Source of the DNA: Echiichthys vipera
Lineage: Eukaryota > Chordata > Actinopteri > Perciformes > Trachinidae
DNA length: 64,000 nt
NCBI GenBank assembly: GCA_963691815.1
Contig: OY829646.1
Span: 4,141,152-4,205,151, forward strand
Direction: 5' to 3'
Position 1 is the first letter of the stretch. Each line of letters starts with the position of its first letter. Made by a program: the position numbers and the translations under genes. Positions 23,721-34,407 of the stretch are shown one piece after another. Under the pieces are notes generated by a model that worked only from the letters and a program-made list of their open reading frames with translations, had not been told where the DNA came from and ran no database searches.

Positions 23721-24064
23721 ATGACCAAGTGGAAACTTGGACAAGGGCACAGCTGTGTAAAATTTCACCTCCAGCCGGAGCTCTTCAGCCTACGCTCCAC
23801 CCCAATGCCGAACATGCTGCACAGACAAGACTCCTAGGAGGGACTGTCATTAGTTGATGCATCATTTTTGTTTCTGTGTATGGAAAAAAAAGGAGAAAAA
23901 GCACTCTATGTTTAACCGTCTATTTTATGCCAAGGATATTATTCTAAATATTTCTGCATTGTCAGGTTTCCACTTTTCTTTAATAAACCATACTAAGCAC
24001 TGTTTTATTTTTTAAATTAAAAATAAGTCAATTTTTTTAATCGTGCCCCACCACTAAATAATAA

Positions 24065-26085
24065 TAATGCATTTACATTAGTTTTTGAACCAAGCTAAAG
24101 ATCGAAAAATTAGTTTTGCAGTACAGTAACGAAAGGGGAAACATCTGTACTTCAAGCATGTATTCATCATGTATGAGGGAGGCTATATTGGTACTGGTTT
24201 AAGTGGTGCTTTGAGTGAAAATCCAAATATCAGCAGGCTAACATATTCACAATGACAAAGTACTGAACAAGTGGAAATTTTAAACCTGGTGACCGAATGT
24301 ATCCTGTGAGAAAACCAAAGTTTGTGCCAACCCATAAAATAGCAATTAACTAAGTGAAAATTCGGAGGATCACCTGTCATTAGGGTTGAGATTACCGGAA
24401 CCATTAATATGGTTGTAAATAAATAATATATGGTTGTGAATAAATAAATTAATGAATAAATGCTGACAAAACAGCAGTAAGTGACGCCCTGGGAATGAGA
24501 ACGGGCTGAGCTACACAGCAATCCCAAAGCACGAGCGTTGTTAAAAAATGCATGTATTACCACTGGGTATTGTCAATGCCAATTTAGTGAATTATTACTT
24601 TAAATAAAGGTGAAGGCCAAACTCATTTTAGCAATCACCGCATCAGGTCAATGATGTCACCAGCATTATAATTCACTACTAACAAAACGTAAACATGCAG
24701 TATTAGGTGTTGATGAAGAGTCTTATCTCACTACCATACATCAGTAATACTACACTATCGAAGTCAGTTGCTCTATTACAGTAGTGAATATTGTTTTTAG
24801 GTACAGTTGAATCCTCCTTGTTATCCAAGTCTGGGAAATGTGGAACAGCAGCCCTGGGGGTTGGGGATACACTTTCTATGCTGCTCACGTTGGCAAAGAA
24901 ATCTATAATTCCTTCCATTCCCCCATCTCCCACACACAACATCTCTACCTCCCCACCTTTACACACATCATAGAAGACACTTTGCTCAGGAAGATGCCAA
25001 AAAGGTAAAAAAGCGAAAAAGTTTGATTTGTGCATTTAACCAATATTCTCATCTTTAAAACAGATGGTTTTGTTGGTGATAATTTTTCCCTAATATGCAG
25101 AAACCAGTCCAAAAAGCATGTGTACATGGTAAAAATACAAAATACTGGTAAATCATAGTAAAGACATTTAATTTATGGCAGTAAAAAAACAAAAAACAAT
25201 TTAAAAAGAAAAAGAAGAAAATAACTAGCTGGAGAAGGGGAACATTTAGCAGCTGAGAAGCACACAACAACAAAGACAGAGAGCTACAGCTTCAGTGTGA
25301 GGAGAATGTTCCTTTGTGTCTATATAGGCAATTACTAGCTGAAAAAAAATAACGAATAAAACTTACCTTAACTTAGTAATGAAGTAGTTTATTTCAGCTT
25401 CTAAAGTAACATTTGCTACTAAAGTGACACTGTAGAATGAAGGGAAATGACTAATAAGTAAAATGACCCTGATAAAACCAGATTATGTAACTTGCTTCAC
25501 AGGTGGTAATTAGAGGATAAGGAACCTTAATTTTGTGAGTTAGAGTCACAATGTGAGTGCAATGGGACTACTAGTGGCAACGTGTCTCGTGGTGAGCTGC
25601 CATAGAGATATACACGTGGATATGCATCCGGCTTGTGAGATGCATATCAGACTCTTTCTGACCATAGAATGTAAGTAAGGGACCGCGTTACCAAGAGATG
25701 TGATCTTAATAAAAGTGTTTGTTGTTAAACTATCAATGTGTTTTGTTTGTATCCTTCTTTGAAAATAGCTGACGGTATATTTAGAACTGTAGTTTCATTT
25801 TCAGGGCGCTGTGTCAGACTGTGTCAGATTGAACGTCTATAATGAAAAACAACAAATGTGCAAATGTTTAAAGTTAATGATTCTGATGATTAAACAGAAG
25901 CTGTATTTCTGACGCCCAGATAGATTTAAAGCCCAGCCAAGATGGGCTCTGATGGTGCCGGATCCTGGATAGAACAACTGAGTCTAAGATGGGGAGGGGG
26001 ATATTCCCGCACACAGAGACGGATTAAAAGCACATGATAATGGCTATTTATCATGGTTAATTTATCAACCACATTTTGCGACGAT
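24065..26085. other. non-coding stretch
   Basis: AT-rich DNA. Taa-rich low complexity lies at 24410-24460. No open frame looks coding. No gene recognised. Confidence 0.5.
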
Positions 26086-26162
26086 TCGATTATGACATTG
26101 GCAGTCGTATCAGGCTCCTCGGAGCAAATCGTTGAATAGTCGACTATTCGGGGTCACCCCTA
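26086..26162. mobile_element. DNA-transposon right terminus
   Basis: Ends GAATAGTCGACTATTCGGGG then TCACCCCTA. The complement begins TAGGGGTGACCCCGAATAGT, a hAT-like terminus. I could not find the matching left end in the window. Confidence 0.45.
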
Positions 26163-27524
26163 TTCCATTCCATTCACAGATGAGAAGATATTTTTCAATA
26201 TTTTACCGTTATGGACATGTTTGATAGGTCAAAAGAGGTAGGTCGTAATCCTTTTTTAAAGCTAGCCTAAAGCTAAGTGACAGTCCTGATACTAAATGAA
26301 GCTAACACTAGCTTTATCTAGTAATTAGTAATATATCAGTAAGATGCTTGAAATAATGGTTGTCACTATACTGTACGTTATTCAAACAGCAACCTCTGGG
26401 CTGAACTGCAGTTCCTCGAACACTTGAGATGTTCTCCAAGAGAATAAATCCCCATAGACCACAATGTTAAAATGCCCACTTTACAGTAGAAATAAACATT
26501 TACAGCCTGCTACAAAAAACTTTTGGTCCTCACAGATTATTTCCCCATTTGTGATACTGGGGGTTGATTTTTTTTTAAATAAATAAGCTGTTTAAATTCT
26601 ATTAAAGCTTAAAGCCACTAATTTTTTACTGCTTATGAAGTCATATATTGTCATTTGTAAGCGGAAGATTTATTCATACATTCAAAATTCATTGATAAGA
26701 ATTTTTGTGGCTCAAATGCTTGGTGCATTTTATCAAGTCAATGACGTTCCACACTTTGGTTACCTGACCAGACTTAAGCCTGGTCTGTTTACTGTATGAT
26801 GAGCAGGAGATGTGGTTGAAAGCTCCTAAGGTAATAAGTGGACTTTGTTGTGGGCAGAAGAACATCTTAGCTTTGATACTTTTGGGAAACAGGGCTGATC
26901 CATTTCACCCCACAATCATCCAGTCTAGTTAATCCAATGTTATCTGATTCCAGTGGAGTATGGATGAGTTGGTTCAGACCTGGAACACTCCATCCAGTGA
27001 CTAATAAAGTTGAGTCCAGTATCCTTATTAGGTTGTCTCAGACAATGCCTTCAGCCTCTAGCCTATCCAAATCTAAGTTAATAATCAATATTTATTTATA
27101 AAAATCAGCCATAGGCCTACATGTTTGAGCTTCAGACAGGAGGTGGAGGTGCCCCTTGGGCAGATCGCAGACTTGCTAGATGGCAGGTGCAACTCCTGGA
27201 GCCCCGCAGGTGGATGGACACTGTGCCCGAGCTTCCTGCCCATGAAGCTAACTATAGCGATGTGCAACTAAGTTATAGTTTCAGCGTCTTGAACGTGACC
27301 TTGGTCAGACCAGGATTCAAATGAGAAATATGTTGTCACTAAAATCAGTGACCAGAAAGCTAACTGTTGTTAGCATCTTTTCTTAGTTTCTGTTGTTTTT
27401 TAGCTTGTTTGCTTGTAGCCCTCAGTGGCTGACAACATTATGTAGAGACACCTGCAGCACCACCACAGCTCTCTACTAAAATCAACCCTCCTGTACAGAA
27501 AATACTGACATTTTAAAAGTGTGT
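26163..27524. other. non-coding stretch
   Basis: No gene, simple repeat or transposon motif that I can name. Confidence 0.5.
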
Positions 27525-27588
27525 TAAAATATTGTCTCAGACAATATCATGTCTCGTCTCGTGAGCTGAGGGTCTCGTCACACTCCTA
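27525..27588. mobile_element. DNA-transposon terminus
   Basis: ACAATATCATGTCTCGTCTC, GTGAGCTGAGGGTCTCGTCA, CACTCCTA; its complement starts TAGGAGTGTGACGAGACCC. A terminal repeat-like end with no partner identified. Confidence 0.4.
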
Positions 27589-27607
27589 ATTCTGAATGTG
27601 TATATAT

Positions 27608-27651
27608 ATCAGAATCAGAAATACTTTAATAATCCCAGGGGGAAATTATTT

Positions 27652-27655
<4 letters not shown>
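27608..27655 (-). mobile_element. Rex1-like LINE 3' tail
   Basis: The complement reads AATTTCCCCCTGGGATTATT, AAAGTATTTCTGATTCTGA, the same terminus as the copies at 1600 and 28500. It abuts the TA microsatellite. Confidence 0.65.

Positions 27656-27658
<3 letters not shown>

Positions 27659-27717
<59 letters not shown>
27659..27717. repeat. (TA)n microsatellite
   Basis: About 29 TA units. Confidence 0.97.
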
Positions 27718-27719
<2 letters not shown>

Positions 27720-28039
27720 ACTGTCATAGACACTGTCGCCTTTTTACTCTGAGGTGTTTGCAGGTCTGTGTATCTAAATATTTTTTATAGTATTATTTTT
27801 CTTTGTGACCAACCATATAATGACCCTCTGTACCTGGAGTCTTATTCCCTTTCATAGCCTTCTTCAGGTTCCCAGAGTTAACAGAAATGTATTGAAGCAT
27901 TTTGTGCAGGACCACCCACCTGCTCCAACAGTTTCTCCTAAATTACCCACAGAGGTAGACTTTAATTGGTATCAGTGGAGGCTGGTCCAGTGAGGTAAGG
28001 GGAAATCTCCTCCTCATTATTTAAGAGAAAAGAGACGAT

Positions 28040-28062
28040 AAATAAATAAATAAATAAATAGT
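28040..28062. repeat. (AAAT)n short tandem repeat
   Basis: Five to six AAAT/TAAA units. Confidence 0.85.
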
Positions 28063-28289
28063 AGATGTTTGTTAAAACTGGTACTATAATATATACATTT
28101 TGTTGCTCCCTTCTTAAAAAAAATCCTAGATTTCTTCCCAAAATGCCTTAAAAGTGTCATCTGTGGCCGTTGAGGGCCTGTGCCGGGTGGGGGTTTGTGA
28201 GGTGGTGGAGGGGGTAAAATGATAAAAATTACGCACACTTCCTCCCTAATGAATATCAGTGCGGGAAACATGATTGACATCTCCTTTGT

Positions 28290-28565
28290 CCAATAGGCTG
28301 GAGTCTTTTGAGTCTGTGGTGGAGAGGAGAACGCTGAACAAACTGTTAGCCATCATAGATAATGATCAGCACCCTCTCCATCACACAGTGGTCAGACAGC
28401 GGAGCACCTTCTCACACAGACTGCTCCAGCTCTGCTGTCGAAGGGACAGATACAGGAAATCTTTCCTGCCACATGCCATCACACTTTTGTGTGTAATGCT
28501 GCTGTTACACTGCAATTTCCCAGCTTGGGATCAATAAAGTATTTCTGTTCTATTATATTCTATTG
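28290..28565 (+). mobile_element. Rex1/CR1-like LINE 3' end
   Basis: Reads RLESFESVVERRTLNKLLAI, HHTVVRQRSTFSHRLLQL and RKSFLPHAITLL, the conserved C-terminus of Rex1-like ORF2. The 3' terminus TTCCCAGCTTGGGATCAATA and a TTCTATT tail follow. Only about 75 codons remain. Confidence 0.8.
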
Positions 28566-29394
28566 GAAAAAGGAAAAGTGAGGGGAGAGGTATGCAGTAG
28601 GTTATAATCTCTAACTCACCACTAGATGACATTAAGTCTTACTCACTGCTCCTTTAAAGAAAACTTTGAAGTCATTGTTTTACTGCTAAAGTCTAATTGA
28701 CTATTTAGACAAAAAAGATATGTAAACATTAAGTGGAAAATACCACGCAAATCTTTCTTCCTCCCCATTTTTTTCAACATTTTTGATTGGTATATATATT
28801 AAGCATTTAGAAACTGTCTTGATATGTAACAGAGCTCCTCTGTGTTGAAATAGCTTAAGACTGAGAGGAGGGGTTTAATGATTAGTGCTTGGAGATGTAG
28901 ATTATGGCCTGTGGTGATTTGATCTGACCTATTTTGGAGGAAGTGGGACATCTAACTGTCTTTTTAGAGATATGTGCCCTGCTGCAGTCTTTCTGGTAGA
29001 AAGTGCTACATGGACAGACTCCACCAATTAGATGGTTTATCAGGATTATATTGGTTTAAGTGAAATCTACCCCCTAAGACGGTTCATTTTGTATTTTCTC
29101 CAAGCAAGTCATCACTAACCTCCATTAAGTGTTTTAACCCTAACCATAGTATAACAACTGTTGCTGTTGGGGTTAGGGTTCTAAATTCATAATAATCCTA
29201 AAAATAATAAACCTTGATTGACAATTCCCATCAAATGTATAAAATCTGCATTTCATTGGTTGAAAATGGGTCAACACGCTGATAAAGGTGGGGCAAATTT
29301 TGAGTACTTTATATACTGCCCTGTAGCTCAATCTATAACAATATATGATATATATAATATATTTTTTAATCAGGGCCTATTGTTTTTGAAGACA
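28566..29394. other. non-coding stretch
   Basis: No gene recognised. An AT-only patch lies at 29338-29368. Confidence 0.5.
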
Positions 29395-29532
29395 TTATTA
29401 GGGCCAGAGCACAAACGATTGAAACGATCCCTGGCACTGAAAGTGCGAGGAAACCTAGACATCTACATGCTAAAATTAAGTCATGGTCATAGCGCCACCT
29501 ACTGACAACAGGAGGTCAGCTTTATTTGTCAA
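29395..29532 (+). repeat. unnamed repeat, left copy
   Basis: Contains AGCGCCACCTACTGACAACA and GTCAAACATCATC. The same blocks recur at 30365-30475 on the other side of the LINE (AGTGCCACCTACTGACAACT, GACAGACATCATC). Confidence 0.5.
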
Positions 29533-30235
29533 ACATCATCACATTTTGAGGGGCAGACTGGATAAACTGATCAGGCGGGCCAGCTCTGTGGTCGGCATGA
29601 AACTAGACTCGCTGGTGACGGTGGCAGAGAGGAGGACACTCGACAAACTGCTGGACATTATGGACAATGCCAGCCACCCCCTGCACACCGTCATCAGCAA
29701 CCAGAGGAGCCTGTTCAGCAGAAGGCTGCTCCTGCCCAAGTGTAGGACCAACAGGCTCAAGAACTCCTTTGTCCCTCAGGCCTTCACACTCCTCACTAGG
29801 GGGAGGAGGAAATAAAGAGGACAGAAGGGAAGGAGTCAGAGCCACTCACTGTGCAATTAATAATCTATACTCTTACATACCTGGACACTTTTCTTAAGTG
29901 CAATAATTCAATCTTACTGCTAATTTTCTGTCATACACAGTCATACATATATTATCTTTCCTCTACATTTCCTCTACATTTAACTTATCAGATTTAATTT
30001 TCTGTGAATTTTATTTGACCTGTATTGTTACATCTACTTCATATTTAACTAAGAGTTTATTGCTTACTGTTTTTTTTCTTTCTTTATAATTTTTGTATTT
30101 ATTTTGCTAAGAGTTTATTGGTTATCCTATACTGTATTCTTTTTTTTTATACCTCCTTTGTGTTTTTGTAAGCTGCTGGAAACTCAATTTCCTTGCGGGA
30201 GTCATCCCAAAGGGATCAATAATGAGAAGTCTACT
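29533..30235 (+). mobile_element. Rex1/CR1-like LINE 3' end with 3' UTR
   Basis: Reads LDKLIRRASSVVGMKLDSLV, TVAERRTLDKLLDIMDNASH, SLFSRRLLLPKCRTNRLKNS and FVPQAFTLLTRGRRK, then a stop and an AT-rich 3' UTR ending near GGGATCAATAATGAGAAGTC. It shares coding and UTR sequence with the longer minus-strand copy at 12108-14283. This C-terminal frame is open, suggesting a fairly recent, strongly 5'-truncated insertion. Confidence 0.8.
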
Positions 30236-30737
30236 GGACGGGGTTGCCGTGGCCAGGTGGGCTAACTGTATGTTTCGCCATCACATAGTAAACTGTTGTT
30301 ACTTGACTTTACATTGTCCATTCTGCCCAAAACTTCTTATTCCGGATAAGAATCCAGACCTGAAGACATCTACACACCCATATTGAGTCAGAGTCACAGT
30401 GCCACCTACTGACAACTGTAAGAAAAGCTTATGTGACAGACATCATCTGATTTACATGAAATGTATATGGTGCTAGACGAAGCAGCTCCAGGTGCTAAAC
30501 AGAGCAGCTCCAGGTACTATAGAGAGCCGGTGCACTGCATGAAAAGTGAGATTTACGGCTGTTATCGCCACTGTTAATTGCCCTGTAACTCCCAGCCAAC
30601 TGGAAGTTTCAGTCAGCTACAGATAACTGCCAGGAATTGCTGTAAATCTGCAGTCTAAGGTGAGAAAGTTACGAAAGAGAAGAGAAAGTAAGATTTTCCA
30701 CATGTAAATGGCCACATGTAAATGGCCATGGCCATGC
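30236..30737. other. non-coding stretch with right copy of unnamed repeat
   Basis: 30365-30475 repeats the block seen at 29480-29525. The rest shows nothing I can name. Confidence 0.45.
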
Positions 30738-30944
30738 TGCTATAGACATGTAAGTGATAACGTGTCTCATGCAATGCACGCATTTCTGGATTTCCTTCAT
30801 TGAATGTATCTGAAGCACCCTCCTGTGTTCACACAAAAACAACTACAATCATACAAAACTCTCTTCATTAATTCACACAAAAATGCAAGTATTTAGTACA
30901 AAGCCAAACAATGAAATACATTAGTAAACCCAACTGTATTTTCA
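30738..30944 (-). repeat. gypsy 3' LTR
   Basis: Shares TGCTATAGACATGTAAGTGA, TGCAATGCACGCATTTCTGG and CCCAACTGTATTTTCA with 43473-43686. On the minus strand it starts TGAAAATACAGTTGGG and ends CTATAGCA. A purine-rich AAGGGCGGGTG lies about 15 bp inside, a possible polypurine tract. Confidence 0.65.
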
Positions 30945-31009
30945 GAGTGGTTACATTCACCCGCCCTTAATTGGCATGCGTCTCTGCATGTCACATCACA
31001 ATCAAATAT

Positions 31010-32165
31010 CAATTACTGGACTTGTGTAAGGAGGTGAAGTACTTGGTACAGTGGGCAAATCAAGGGCTTCTGTGAAAATTTGGTCAAGGGTTTGCAATAT
31101 GGAGGGCATGACCAGGGTCAAGGGGTTTCCAAAATGTTTGTATGATAATCTGTCAGGCTCTCTTCTAGTTCTGAATGGCCATCTGGCCTCTGGTTCTCTT
31201 TCATCAATCCAATCTCCCCTCTGACATAATCTCTTTTTGTTCTTTTCCTTCGTGGCTCTGATTCTGATTTGCCAGTTCTGTTCGAACAATTTCCCTTTTT
31301 AGGTTGTTCAGTTACTGGTTCATTGGGAACTGCTAGACCTTCATCAACAGGTACATGAGCAGGTAGGTCTATTTCCTCCACAGGTAAGTTTGTCTCATCC
31401 GGTAAAGTGTCTGAGGCATGTATTTTCCCTCCATAGGTAAGTTAACATCATCGACAGGTAAGGGGTCAGAATATAAGTTAACATCCACCTCCGCTTCCAC
31501 ACTTGGGACCTGGGATGCGTTTGAATGTTCTTCTTCTTCCACTTGTTGGGGATGAAATTCTCCAGAAGTTGGGTTGAGATTTGACCCTTCTAGATTCACA
31601 TCAAATAACAAGGGAGGTTTAATCTTTGTTCTGGGAATGTCATACACAACAGTGAATGATGGATAGGTAACTTCATCTTGACTTACTGATAGATAATGCA
31701 ACTCCACCTCTTCATCATTATCATGCAGATGTTCTGCCTCCTCAACTTCAGGTACTGGATTTCTCCGAGAGGTTCTGGCAGTTGCCTCCTTTCTTTTGTT
31801 CCGAAGGGGCAAGCGACCCACAAGCTATGAGAAGATCTCGATGCAAAGTCCTCTCAGGTCATCCAGAGGTGAGTGGAGCCACTACATACACTGGCGAGTC
31901 ACCAATGTGTTTTACCACCTTGTAGACTCCACATATCTGAAATCAACTCACAGTGAGTGACTGTCCTTTGTCCTTCAGGATGTAGTCCGAATGCCACATC
32001 CATAGGCAGGTTCGGTTGTCTTCCATACATTAGTTGGTAAGGGGAAAATTCGGTAGTGTCGGTTTTTTGTGCAATTATAGGCATGGACTAATGGCTGTAC
32101 ATGGTCAGGCCAACTCACTTTATCCAATTCCTCGAGGCTTCCTAGCATCGCCAGCAAGGTAGAGC
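31010..32165 (-). pseudogene. gypsy integrase C-terminal part and pol tail
   Basis: The minus strand reads TLLAMLGSLEELDKVSWPDH, PYQLMYGRQPNLPMDVAFGL (the end of the integrase core, where the target-capsid region PYQLMYGR is conserved), VAPLTSG, then PERTLHRDLLIACG, the usual chromodomain-like tail. A long acidic stretch rich in Glu, Asp and Val (31821-31369) and a basic patch (PRRKRTKRD) close the frame near 31010. Stops interrupt near 31920 and a frameshift lies near 32060. It is separated from the rest of the integrase by the LTR element at 32170-33717. Confidence 0.75.
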
Positions 32166-32169
32166 GTAT

Positions 32170-33717
32170 TGTGAGAAATAACCAAAGATTGACCTACCTT
32201 ATTTATCTATGATGTAAATCCTGGATTAACATAACAGTCAAGCTGAGAATGAGTGCTGGGGGGATTGTGGATAGGAGTGACATGGGGGTTTGCAAATGGC
32301 AACATTTGGGGTGGTCTTAAACACTGATAACATCCACTGGGGTCATAAACATTGGGTAGTGTGTTTTGGTTACTTTGATGTGTCTGTAAGGAGCTTTGAT
32401 GTAACTGTATAAATGATGAAGTGACTTAAAGACAGGCAGAGATTGTTGAGACACGGCTGTTGGTAGACCTCTCTCCTGTTATGAATACAGTATTTAGTAA
32501 AGACATGATTTGAGAAACACTGATGACCCAAGAGAATTTCTTTCACATTTGGCAACGAGGATGGGATTGGACGTTCTGCTGATCAGGCCTGAGTCCTGAC
32601 TGAAGGTTAAACCGGTAAGGAAAAATTCCGCTCCACCAAGGAGGACAGGATTCCGCCTGATGTCAGGAACGGGTGCTGGACAGCAGACGCTCCATCCACT
32701 TTAAACGTGAGTACAGTGTTTTTTAAATCATATCTCTTGTGTAATTTTGAAGACAAGCTTAATTTACTTGTGGGGTTTTTGAAGCTCAAAAGAAGGTGTG
32801 TAAACCTAGGTGACAGTTCGAGAACCTGTGTGTGGTCTGCTGTCAAGATATTCTGTAGTTCCTGTGAGTTTGAATATAAGGTCCTACGAGTCTATTTGTA
32901 GAGGTCAGACCGTCTTCATATGTCCTTTGTGGTTTTGAAGACTAGTTTCATTTTCTGTGTGATTTTGAGGCTCTGAGAAGGCGAGGTAACCTAGGTGACA
33001 GTTCGAGACAATGTGGTCTGCTGTCTGATATTCTATAAATCCTATAGGGTTGAATATCAAGGTCCAATGTGTCCCGTTTGGAGATTGAGACCGTCTTCAT
33101 ATTTTCTGTGTAATTTTATTTTGTAGACTAGTTTCATTAAAAATATATATATGCATATATGCACAGCTATATAAGTGATGTCTTAAAATAGACATAAATG
33201 AGTATAATGTGTTGTGAGAGGTTGGTGCAACCTAACAAATGAGAGAAGTGTTTTGGAAAATACATAAGCATTTAGGGAGAAAATAAATTATTTCTGAATC
33301 AATTATGTGTAGATGAGTAGAAATTTTTGAAATGCAAATATAATTTCCGTGATTGTAGGGATTCCCAACTACAATAAAACGGGCGTATGAATGTGGTAAG
33401 AAAAATAAACTTTGGGGTAACTAATTTCAGTGTCTTAATATCCAGTTTGGATATTAAAGGGTGCGTTGCTCTGAACGAATGTGTCGTATAAACCACCTGG
33501 CTGAAAGATTATCCAAAGTTAGTGTATGTGTGATAAGATCTAACCATATTCGTATGGAAAGATCAGCATGTGTGAAATAGTCTGAGTGAACAATAAGCAC
33601 ATTGAAAGTAATAGCACATCCCAATGAGTCAATAGAAAAATAGGAAACAAAATGGGAAAGTATTTAGTAAAAACATGATTTGAGAAACACTGAGGACTCA
33701 AGAGAATTTCTTTCACA
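32170..33717 (+). mobile_element. small LTR retrotransposon relic nested in gypsy integrase
   Basis: The left LTR 32170-32547 starts TGTGAGAAATAACC and ends GAATTTCTTTCACA. It is followed at once by TTTGGCAACGAGGATGGGA, which looks like a primer-binding site. The last 58 bp of the LTR recur at 33660-33717, again ending TTTCTTTCACA. The host tetranucleotide GTAT flanks both sides (32166-32169 and 33718-33721). There is no gag or pol inside, only an untranslated leader with a tandem repeat. The right LTR is truncated to its last 58 bp. Confidence 0.7.
32735..33140 (+). repeat. 185-bp tandem repeat in LTR element leader
   Basis: The block CCTAGGTGACAGTTCGAGA, GTGGTCTGCTGTC, GATATTCT, GACCGTCTTCATAT occurs twice, with starts near 32805 and 32990. 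A partial third start (GTGTAATTTTATTTTGTAGA) lies near 33107. Confidence 0.7.
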
Positions 33718-33724
33718 GTATCAA

Positions 33725-34140
33725 CTGGATTACCGTGTGGATGGTAAGGCGTCATCCTCGATTTCCTTCGATTTCTTTATCCCCAGGATGTCACAGAGAT
33801 TTTTGATGACGTCAGATTTAAAGTTGCGGCCCTGATCGCTATGTAAGCCTTCAGTTATGCCATAGTGTATGAGGAAGTTATTCCATAGTGCTTTGGCTAC
33901 TGTCTTCCCCTTTTTGGTCAGGGGTGGGGACTGCAACAGCATACTTTGTGAAATGGTTAGTTATTACAAGTATGTTCTTTGTGCCATGGCCGTCTGGCTC
34001 CAAGGAGAGATAGTCCATGCACACTAACTCGAGTGGTCTGCTAGTCTTGATGGCGACGAGGGGGGGCTGTTTTCTCTGCCCTTGTCTTGCGCCGAAGGCA
34101 CCTTTCATACCTTCTGAATTTCTACTCAACCTCTAAAATC
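33725..34140 (-). pseudogene. gypsy integrase catalytic core
   Basis: The minus strand shows PLELVCMDYLSLEPDGHGTK (first catalytic Asp), NILVITNHFTKYAVAVPT, ALWNNFLIHYGITEGLHSDQ (second catalytic Asp), GRNFKSDVIKNLCDILGIKK and TPYHPHGNPVD. The catalytic Glu that should follow in a VERFN context is lost at the LTR insertion point. A frameshift lies near 33915 and another near 33750. In the family, this domain joins element DNA to the host chromosome. Confidence 0.8.
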
Positions 34141-34407
34141 ATCCGCGGCCAATAGAACCGTGCGCGTACCAGATCTACTGTCCTCTCCTACCCCAAATGA
34201 CATCATCATGGAAATCCATCAGCGCTATTTGTCTGTATTTCTTCAGGAGAACAAGCTGGAAGGTATGTTAAGTCTCATCCTTACACTTCCTATATAGAAC
34301 TCCATCGATCAATACCAGCTGATCTTGAACTCTGAGCAGTAACTGTACTGCCCTTTCCTCTTTCTGCCGGAGGCGGTAAGTGAGGTGTTACCTTCTCTGA
34401 CGATGTA
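34086..34407 (-). repeat. inverted duplication arm A (gypsy zinc-finger region)
   Basis: Gypsy sequence in its native orientation, encoding LIDGVLYRKCKDET, then LVLLKKYRQIALMDFHDD, ARFYWPRMILEVE and RRYERCLRRKTRA: the HHCC integrase finger. It is repeated in reverse complement at 36032-36357. This arm lacks a GGTC present in the other arm, which shifts the frame right after the HDD. Confidence 0.9.

Larger units (their letters stand above)
23014..24056. mobile_element. non-autonomous hAT-like element with 8-bp target duplication
   Basis: Starts TAGGGCCGGGACTTTTAATA. The complement of its right end starts TAGTGGTGGGGCACGATTAA, giving imperfect terminal inverted repeats. Both sides are flanked by the octamer AATAATAA (23006-23013 and 24057-24064), the target-site length of hAT elements. 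No transposase frame exists inside, so it would need help in trans. The interior contains a second inverted-repeat structure and a CT tract. Caution: the duplicated octamer is AT-only and could partly be chance. Confidence 0.6.
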
